A stretch of DNA of 64,000 bases, taken from positions 317,455,600 through 317,519,599 of the forward strand of contig NC_057802.1 of NCBI RefSeq assembly GCF_018294505.1, in the 5' to 3' direction. The translations under genes were made by a program, and so were the position numbers. Below, in pieces: positions 56,968 through 64,000 of the stretch. A model generated the notes under the pieces. That model ran no database searches. It saw only the letters and a program-made list of their open reading frames with translations, and was not told the origin of the DNA. Source of the stretch: Triticum aestivum. Lineage: Eukaryota; Streptophyta; Magnoliopsida; Poales; Poaceae. Each line of letters begins with the position of its first letter. Within the stretch, counting starts at the first letter, position 1.

Positions 56968-57462
56968 ATCGACTTTTGGGTCAGTCGATTTTTAGGGGTT
57001 GGGGGCGCTCGCCGGAGTTAAGGAAGAACCACCCGCATCGGGGACGGGGGCTCGCCGGAGAGGTACCCCACTATCTATCTTAGGGTTCAGGGTGGGGGCG
57101 GGGGGCCTAGAGGGCTGGCCGGGGTGGCGGTGGCGAGTTGTTTCGGGGCGGCGAGGCGGCGCTGGGGCCGGTGGTCGCTGGCGGCTCAGGGGGGTGCAGG
57201 TTGAAGATGAACTACAGGCCCTCCCTAAACTACATGTCAAGTGCCTCTCTGCTACCATTGCGTTCAGTTTTGACAGTAGCATTCAGATTCCACAGTAAAT
57301 TTCAGTTTTGACAGTTAAGTTCAGAGTCAACAGTTTTTACCTCATCTGTTGTAGTCAGGTGGTTTTTGGTGATGTTAATTTTACATCCATTTTACATCAT
57401 CTATTGGAGATGCTATTAGAATCCCACTTGAGATTGACGATGTCTGTCTTGTGCTGCTTCAG

Positions 57463-60400
57463 CCTTGACGTCTTACGGCTCACCGGAGCTGCTCCAACGA
57501 CAGAACGATCCATCACAACAGAGCAGTGCCCTGGACGCCGTCTACAGATTCCTCAGATCTTCCTCCACACCTCCGACAGCCACCTCTGCCTCAACTGCTT
57601 CAGCGACCAACCCAATGATGCTAAGGTCGACACGGCTACGGCAAAGAGGTTGTACACTTGTTGCATCACTCATTACTATACATTCACGTCGATCCATTAG
57701 GGCTATTTTGGTTCAACGGAAAAACATCGATCCACTGGTTGTTACCATCACTCTAAATTTCTGCATGCTCTCCTTACATAATCTCACCATATTTTTTTCG
57801 TATGCATGTCAGATATTGTACACAGTCATGCTGAACATGTAGAGAAAAAGAGAAGAGTTTTGCGCGGCAATACAATGTCATGCAGACATCGCTCCATGGT
57901 GGGTTCAATGGCAAACCCTCCCCACCCCTCTCCAGATTGTAATCCAGAGGAAGATATCTGTTCTGAGGCGGATTCAGACGCCGCTGACCACTCCTATTTA
58001 CCCCCCAAGGTGTTTGCTCTACCTTGGCATGATGATGTTAGTCATATCATGCATATGTTGCCTTGCAGTGCCTACTTTTGACATCATATATGTCATTTGC
58101 TTAGTTTAGACATGTTCTGTAATGCCACCTGTTTAGTTTCTATATCATATATGGGAATTATGCAATCTCATGTCTTTTAGCAAGCCATAATATATGTGAA
58201 ATGTGCAATGCCATCCTGTTTAACCAGGCATCATATATTTGTATGATATCTTGCCCATCCTTTTCTTCATTACATTTCCATTTGTCGACAATGTTTGTAC
58301 ATTAAACTACTCTTCCTGTGAATCAGCCATTTGGGTGGGAGATGGAAAAATCTAGAGTGAAAACAAGGCCTTCAGAGCAGACACTGCTACCTGTCGAAGC
58401 AGATCTCTTGTTGGGTCCCGATAGCTCCTCGGAGATGGATTCAAAGACAGATGACCAGTCCTATTGCCCCACTGAGGTGTATGCTCTAACTTGGCACGGT
58501 TATACTACTCATATCATGCATACGGTGTCTTGCATTGCATAGTTTATACATCATATACACAATATTCAACACCATGTTCTTAGTTCAGACATCATATCGA
58601 ATGCCCTTTGTTTAGCATATAAATCACATATGTGAATTAAATGATGCGATCCTGATTACTTAGATAACATGTAGGTGAATTATGTCATGCGATCCTGTTT
58701 AGTTATTCATCATATCTTTGAATTATGTTATGCTATGCTATCCAGTTTAGATAGACATCATATATGTGAAATTATGTCATGCTATCCGTTTTAGTTAAAC
58801 AATATACATGTCAACTATTTCATGCCCTCTTTTTTCCACACTATCTATTGCATCTGTCTCTCATACAATGTCTGTACATTCAACTATGTTTCCTGTTTAT
58901 CAGCCATTTGAATTGGAGCGGGTGATACCAGTATCTAGCGGACTAAAAACACGGTCTTCAAATAAAACAGTGCTACCTCTTGGTGGAGATAGCACCCCGG
59001 TTGTACATGCACAAGAACCAGCCCTACCACACATAACCCAAACTCTCGCAGATTGTACCCCTACTGCGATGGACAGAGAACCAGCTTCACCCAATCTAAC
59101 CCCAACCCCAGCCGATAGTAACCCAGTTCCTGTTGACACAGCACCATCTCCACCACAGAGCTCCCAAACAAGAGCAGTTAGTAAGGCAGCTCCAGTGCCC
59201 AAAGGGCCAGTACTATCACGGCGAACCCCAACTCCACCAGTTAGTACGCCTATTCATGTGGAGGAAGCACAACCAGCTAGTCATAGTTTAGCATCTATCG
59301 CATTTGATGTTGTTAAATCGTATGTGCGTATCTTCCCATCTTGGAAATATTATACTGAAGATGAAGGAAAATGCCAGTTGCAGGTGTTTGTCCAGGAGTT
59401 ATGTGTAAGTAATGTTATTCATGGCAATTACTTTGCTTCGTCCCATACATCCTACCTCCATGATGGTTATAATACAGCAAATTTTCCCATTTTTCTCTAT
59501 AGAGAAGGACCGATTTGGAAACTCAGGATGAGGTAACCTGTGCTAATACCTCTGCTATCTTCAAGAATGCTTGGTGGCAGTATCGGAATTACCTGAAGAA
59601 AACGTACTTCACCGGCAAAGAAACTCATCAAATTCCCTTACGTTCACCTGAGACACATTTACTCGATGATGACTGGGAACGCCTTGTTCTGTACTGGTCC
59701 CGAACCAAGAATGTGGTAAGGTCTATGAGCTCATTTTTCTATTTTTTTAGTATTATATTCTTGCATCTTACTGTACTCTGTTCATGTAGAACAAGTGCCT
59801 AAACCTGAAGAACAACTGTTCTAATTTAAGATTCCATTGCTATCATAGTTCAAAAAAGCGCTAGGCGTTAATTGTGCGTTTTGCCACCGCCTTGCGCTTT
59901 ACTGACCAAAGCGCATGCTTATGCGCAGTTATGCACAGATTATGCGTAGTTATGCGCAATGCGTTTTGCCAACGCCTAGAGCCTAGGCGCGCTTAAGCGC
60001 TCGCTTAGGCGCACCTTTTTTAACTATGATTGCTTTGCTCTTGTATCACTGTATTTACTCATACAAACTTATTTTTAAATTGAAGGATCCAATCGAAACT
60101 CCAATGGCACAGCAGGTATGTTCACGCATGTTTCTTTAACAGGTTTGCTCTTATCAATAGCTCTGTTGATTTCAATTTCAATTGTGTATACAGTTGACTT
60201 TCATATCATGCACATTACTAGCATCACAACAGAGCCAATAGTGTTGTTGTACATGTAGACCCATGGTACCCATCTGAAATCTTGTTGTGCCGTGTAGTTT
60301 CCCACGCTTTGTATTCTTTCACTTCTGCTTTGTCTTGAACTGATATGATTTGAACCGTGTCTCTATTTTGATTTGGCAAGACAATGCAGTGACCATAGGA

Positions 60401-60950
60401 CATAGATATATGTTTGTTTGATGCTTTTATAATGTACTAGTACTTGGCAATAGAAGACTTGGTAGTTTAATCCTGTCCACCTTACTAAGGAACTGGTTCA
60501 CCGAAATGAGTTTCATATACTAGTACATGCTAAACTTGTTATGTGTCTGCTTGTTTCTTCTTTTAGAATGCTGACAGAATATTGGGGAAGAGTGCCTTAT
60601 TAAGCAATGGTAAAGGAAGTAATGCAGATAAGGTTCAGGATAGTGACACATCCTTGTTGGTCTCCAACAAAGCTGATAAAACAGCTAAGGAAGACTATCT
60701 TGAAGACAACGAGACAACCCCAAAGTCCTGTCTTGGTTTAGTGTTCGAGTTACTGGCCACTACCGCTTGCACAAGCTATTCAAACTCACTGTCTGAATCA
60801 GTTCGGTTTCTTGAGTCTCAACTACAAGCTGAAAGGCATCGATCAGCTGTCCTGCGACAAGAAGCGGAAGGACTGCGGACGTCCCTGGAGAATTCAGATG
60901 CATACTTTCTGGTGCAACAGCAAGCTTTGGAGGATTTTAGCGCCAAATAA
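57463..60950 (+). CDS. CACTA TNPA-type protein, Transposase_24-like, exons 2-8
   Basis: Seven exons join in phase with GT..AG introns: 57463-57648, 57813-58009, 58327-58476, 58904-59404, 59503-59715, 60086-60115 and 60567-60950. The middle exon is Pro/Thr/Ser-rich with PT-x-PA-D repeats. It leads to a conserved block (VVKSYVRIFPSWKYYTEDEGKC), then AWWQYRNYLKKTYF and HLLDDDWERLVLYWSRTKN. This W-x-x-Y/L-K-x-x-Y-F...DW-x-x-L-x-x-W pattern is that of the plant Ptta/En/Spm transposase family (Transposase_24). The C-terminus is a coiled coil (VRFLESQLQAERHRSAVLRQE). TAA at 60948-60950 interrupts it, since the frame goes on to TGA at 61014-61016. In En/Spm, TNPA binds subterminal repeats, which suits its place beside the 61345 array. 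Confidence 0.72.
58080..58810. repeat. Intronic degenerate repeats in the TNPA-type gene
   Basis: Introns 58010-58326 and 58477-58903 carry copies of a unit of about 40-45 bp, CATCATATATGTGAATTATG followed by TCATGCTATCCTGTTTAG. About four copies are seen in the first and six in the second. The introns also share their first 60 bp. Confidence 0.65.
59844..60028. mobile_element. MITE in intron of the TNPA-type gene, hAT-like
   Basis: The ends CATAGTTCAAAAAAGCGC and its loose inverse (CATAGTTAAAAAAGGTGCGCC) bound 185 bp rich in TTATGCGCA repeats. The flanks ATTGCTAT and ATTGCTTT would be an 8-bp target duplication with one change, as for hAT elements. It sits in intron 59716-60085. Confidence 0.65.
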
Positions 60951-61016
60951 GACAAAGCTAATCAGCTTGCTAAGCTTATTGCCAGCATGGTGGATACCCA
61001 GGATAACGTTTCTTGA

Positions 61017-61344
61017 GCTCTTCTGAAGTTGTCTCAGTTATGCTCTTGTTTTGCTGCCGCGTTTATTTGCACTGGTGGCCAATTTTGACGGCCAGTGTAT
61101 GTAATGTGTTGCTTTGTTCCCTATATTTGCACTGGTGGCGAACTTTGATGCCCAGTGGATGTAATATGTGTAATAGCGGTAATAGGCTAGCGTTAATTGC
61201 TTGCTTATTTATTTCCTTATTGTCTTGTTTAGTTGTTTGCTTGTAGTCACTACAGTTCTTTTTCTGTTTTTTTCTAGTGGACACAATAGCCTATTTTTGG
61301 TAACTAGGCCAAAATAATCATGGCAACACACGGACTGTTGTAAC
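61017..61344. other. 3' flank of the TNPA-type gene
   Basis: This is probably 3' untranslated and intergenic sequence. TTTGCACTGGTGGC(C/G)AA(T/C)TTTGA with GCCAGTG(T/G)ATGTAAT is repeated at about 61068 and 61126. No gene is seen. Confidence 0.5.
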
Positions 61345-61562
61345 CATGGGCCTCCTGCAGGCCGTATGATCCATGGGCCTTCGTCCGGCCGTAGGATCCA
61401 TCGGCCTTCTATACGGGCCTTAGGGTCCATGGGCCTTCTACGGGCCGTAGGGTCCATGGGCCTTCTACGGGTCGTACGATCCATGGGCCTTCTACGGGCC
61501 GTACTATCCGTGGGCCTCATACGGGCCGTAGGATCCATGGGCCTTCTACGGGGCGTATCATC
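61345..61562. repeat. 27-bp tandem array, eight copies, CACTA right subterminal region
   Basis: The unit begins CATGGGCCTTCTACGGGCCG and ends TAGGATC. Units start at 61345, 61372, 61399 (29 bp), 61428, 61455, 61482, 61509 and 61536. They are less diverged in the middle. Each holds GGGCC twice or a near copy. Position and structure fit subterminal binding sites of a CACTA element. Confidence 0.93.
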
Positions 61563-62160
61563 ATTTCGCCAATCATGGGCCGTACTATTCGTGGACCATA
61601 ACGGGCCGTTAATAGGCCGTATTTGATAACTCTATGAAAACAGCCCAACTGGTTTTTTTGACATGAAAACGGCCCAACGTATTAACGGTCCGCAAACAGG
61701 CCGACTGTAACGACGGGCTGAATTTGGCCCACAAGCAGAAAATGACAGTAACGGGCCGTATGTAACCGAATGCTGCAAATGAGCCCAAGAATCAATGGGC
61801 CCTGAGAAGGCCGAAAGATAACTTGGGCTGGAAACGGCCCAATGGAATAACGGGCTGTTAATGGGTATAATTTGATACACTGTTCATTACGGGCCAGTTT
61901 CACCATGGGCCGTTAATGGGCCAAGAGTTACAAAGGTCCTCATATGGGCCGAAAGAAGTCATAGGCCACACATGGACCGAAAGTTAAAACGGGCTGAATC
62001 ATATTGGACGGCCTAGATGACGCTACTGGGCCTAATTCGGATAGGGCGTAACGGGCCCTGGGTTAGTGGGCTGTAAATGGGCTATATGCGAATAGGCCGT
62101 TAACAGGCTTTCCGTGGGCCGGCCCGCCACCTTTTGACCAAGTCAAACGGGCCGGCCTTT
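61563..62160. repeat. Dispersed GGGCC/GGCCCA motifs of the CACTA right end
   Basis: Motifs such as ACGGGCCGT, AATGGGCC, GGCCCAA and GGGCTG recur about every 15-30 bp in both orientations, extending the array towards the terminus. There is no coding potential. Confidence 0.8.
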
Positions 62161-62187
62161 TCACAGGAATGGGCCTCTGTTGGGCCG

Positions 62188-62392
62188 TGCCACGTGTCGC
62201 CGTATCATAGGCGCCTTCGGTCTAATGAGAGGATGACATCTGTCCCAACGGTGAGCCGACACGTGTTTCCTCCAGCCAATGATGATTTTACACGTGGAAA
62301 ATCCCCATTGGTCGGGGCTGTTAACGGGTTATCGGATCCAAAACCCGACCCGATAGCTTAACGGCGTTCCGTTACGGTGGATGCCACGTGTC
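62188..62392. promoter_or_regulatory. Cluster of four CACGTG (G-box) sites near the CACTA right end
   Basis: CACGTG occurs at 62191-62196, 62260-62265, 62291-62296 and 62385-62390, three of them as CACGTGT. The G-box is a well-known plant bZIP/bHLH binding site. Any role here is inferred only from clustering. Confidence 0.45.
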
Positions 62393-62588
62393 GGTCACCC
62401 TTGACGAAAGCACTTCTGTGACGCGCGATTTATCGTCATGGAAGTGGACACTTCCGTGATGATAATTTTGGTAATGTCATGGAACACTTCTACGACATCA
62501 CAGGTATGACTATCTTGATTCTGTCATAAAATCGTCATGGATATACATGCATGACAAAAAACGCGACCTACTGTGACAAACACGTATC

Positions 62589-62615
62589 ATCACGGAAGTG
62601 TATTTTTTTGTAGTG
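62589..62615 (-). repeat. CACTA right terminal inverted repeat
   Basis: On the reverse strand it reads CACTACAAAAAAATACACTT and continues CCGTGA, partner of 38592-38618. The inner 200 bp share TTCCGTGATGATA and GTCATGGA motifs, in both orientations. Confidence 0.88.
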
Positions 62616-63080
62616 TAGGCTGGATGGTAATACGAGGCAAAGTTTTACCCTAGTTCGCATCGGACCCTTGCAGTTCAAGAAAGAGCCTACTCCTGGTACT
62701 GTATATTAGTGATAGGGTTGTGTACAAAGTACACGTGAATACCAGGCATTGTGCGTGTGTGTATACTATTGACGAACTAGCCCCCAAGCTTGTATAACAT
62801 ACTAAGGGCCTAGGGTTACAAATCATATATAGTCGGCTTATCACCAGTGGGGATAGAGTCCTCCGCGACTCTGGTAGCTTCGTGTTGTATGCCGAGTCCT
62901 CCACATGGGTCTTCGTATAACACGTCTCGGTCCAACCTATATGTGGCGCAGGATGGAACCGACCCATGAGTCTTCATGTTGACCCACCACAACTAGAAAT
63001 GATGTGCCCACCACACCACACACGCAATCGGACACTAAGAAAATAAGCATATACAATAGTACAACGGTATCTAGCTCACG
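62616..63080. repeat. LTR-like remnant right of the CACTA element
   Basis: The sequence has the flavour of an LTR (TTTTACCCTAGTTCGCATCGG, GGGCCTAGGGTTACAAATC, CTAGCCCCCAAGC), but neither end nor a partner copy is present. It does not continue the LTR of element E. No gene is seen. Confidence 0.4.
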
Positions 63081-63251
63081 ATACGTCTCCATATTTTGTT
63101 GATGACACTGACGGACTTTGCATTTGATGCGTGCTCCGTATTTTGTTGACGACACTTACGGTCATTGTATTTGAAGCGAAAGCACGATATGGTCACTGGA
63201 CTTCAGAATAAGCTCATCACGGTCACCACATACATTTTGTCGTGCTAACCA
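63081..63251. repeat. Short repeat units with CCGTATTTTGTTGATGACAC
   Basis: Variants of TCCGTATTTTGTTGATGACA occur near 63089 and 63135. They recur in the larger repeat units at 63587 and 63793. TATGGTCACTGG near 63188 matches the start of those units. Confidence 0.6.
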
Positions 63252-63543
63252 ACATGTGGTTGGATGGTTAGAGGACAGTGGTTTCTCGAGCCCGCCAAGG
63301 TTAAAGTCCCGGTGCTCGCATTTATCTTGTGTTAATTTCAGTATTTTCCGGCGATGTACGTTCAGTGGGAGGAGACGTTCCACTCGACTACGAGGCACCT
63401 ATGGTGACTTCGTAAAATCTCAAGATCATATATGCTGGCCCACTCTCTCGAAGGTGCTCATAGGGGTAGGGTTCGCGTGTGTGCGCTTATAGCGGTGAGT
63501 GCTTGCGCGTATATATGAGCCCTTGCGTCTGTACCGTGTTAAA
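63252..63543 (+). mobile_element. Au-type SINE
   Basis: A tRNA-related 5' part with A-box-like GTTGGATGGTTAGAGG and B-box-like GGTTAAAGTCCCGG is followed by the body (CAGTGGGAGGAGACGTTCC, GAGGCACCTATGGTGACTTC, GTGCTCATAGGGGTAGGGT). The end is GTCTGTACCGTGTTAAAC. This fits the Au SINE family of grasses as I know it. A target duplication was not clear. Confidence 0.7.
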
Positions 63544-63552
63544 CAAATACAT

Positions 63553-63912
63553 ATCATGATTATACGGTCACTGGCTCACCCGTACAACTCCGTATTTTGC
63601 TGATGACACAATCAATTGACGAGTCAAACGTTCCATGCGGCGCAACTAGTGTTGCACCATCGGGGCGCGTAACCGTGGGGCCCACCTGTCAGCCCGTATA
63701 TGAAAGAAAGAAATGGTAGTTTGAGTCTGTACTATGTTAATAAAATAGGAGTACATTTTAGGGTGATCATACGGTCACTGGCTCACCATACAGCTCCGTA
63801 ATTTGTTGATAACACGATCAATTGACCAGTCAAACGGTCCACATTCAGCAGCGCACATTACCATAGGGCCCACCCGTCAGCGTGTATATGAAGGACAGAA
63901 ATGGTAATAAAT
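63553..63912. repeat. Two direct repeat units of about 155 bp, spaced 206 bp
   Basis: Units at about 63556-63716 and 63762-63912 share ATACGGTCACTGGCTCACC, GACACAATCAATTGAC, GGGCCCACC(T/C)GTCAGC and GTATATGAA(A/G)GA. The remaining sequence to 64000 has no recognised feature. Confidence 0.75.
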
Positions 63913-64000
63913 TAGTGGTCGGTGGGTATTCGAAGTCATGAGACCTCTGGTTGGCAGTCACCGGCGGTTGGCGGGCGTTCATTGGGCGGTGGGGTGGGGA

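Larger units (their letters stand above)
38592..62615 (+). mobile_element. Element H: CACTA (En/Spm) DNA transposon, about 24 kb
   Basis: The left end is CACTACAAAAAAAAGACACATC. The right end is its near-complement, TACACTTCCGTGA on the reverse strand after CACTACAAAAAAA, giving about 27 bp of terminal inverted repeat with two or three differences. Both ends carry short subterminal motifs such as TTCTATGAC and TTCCGTGA. A TNPA-type gene lies near the 3' end and a 27-bp array follows it. No TNPD/TNP2 transposase reading is found, so it is probably non-autonomous. The 3-bp flanks differ (GTG left, TAG right), so either the target duplication is lost or the two ends do not come from one insertion. 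Confidence 0.8.

Noticed and set aside
63716..63745. Second SINE 3' end (GTCTGTACTATGTTAATAAAA)
   Set aside because: Only about 20 bases match the SINE tail and nothing upstream does, so chance or an old fragment cannot be told apart.

Overview
The window is a nest of transposable elements from a large grass genome, almost certainly Triticeae (wheat, Aegilops or barley group). The evidence is the mix of Ty3/gypsy, Ty1/copia and CACTA elements stacked in one another, LTR ends of Triticeae type (TGATACGTCTCCAACG), a CACTA terminus starting CACTACAAAAAAAAGACAC, Stowaway-type MITEs, and an Au-type SINE. I see no convincing host protein-coding gene. Every open frame of substance belongs to an element, and nearly all are broken.

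Layout. (A) 1-14726, reverse strand: a Ty3/gypsy element of Tat type, with gag, protease, RT, RNase H, a second RNase H and integrase. A spliced, decayed coiled-coil ORF lies on the opposite strand. Its far LTR is beyond the left edge. (B) 3360-10695, forward: a deleted gypsy element with both LTRs and a near-perfect 5-bp target duplication, inserted in the second RNase H of A. It carries a reverse-strand ORF that looks like a plant B3 domain. (C) 14727-15404: a remnant rich in a GGATGTCCGG motif. (D) 15405-21964, reverse: a non-coding gypsy-type element with one LTR, hairpin repeat units, an embedded tRNA-Lys(CUU)-like sequence and a solo LTR (17027-18702, target duplication CTGGC). (E) 21965-22147 and 35171-38591, reverse: an Athila-like gypsy element. 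It was split by (F), a copia element (22148-26882 and 34540-35170) with a chimeric 5' end. The 3' LTR of F was in turn split by (G), an intact-looking non-autonomous gypsy element (26883-34539, target duplication GCGCG).

(H) 38592-62615: a CACTA element of about 24 kb, inserted in the LTR of E. It has terminal and subterminal repeats, internally amplified non-coding modules (about 44-53.6 kb), nested MITEs, and near its 3' end an eight-exon gene of the En/Spm TNPA type (Transposase_24-like) whose exon phases agree from exon 2 on. A 27-bp x 8 array and further GGGCC-type repeats follow. No TNPD/TNP2-like transposase was seen. (I) 62616-64000: an LTR-like remnant, 200-bp direct repeats and an Au-type SINE.

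Nesting gives an order of events. E is old; D, F and H landed in E; the solo LTR landed in D; G landed in F. Separately, A landed next to C, and B landed in A. The points most worth following are the two antisense ORFs in gypsy elements A and B, the tRNA-Lys-like sequence in D, the fused copia end, the exon-duplicated CACTA gene, and the unknown acidic ORF of G.
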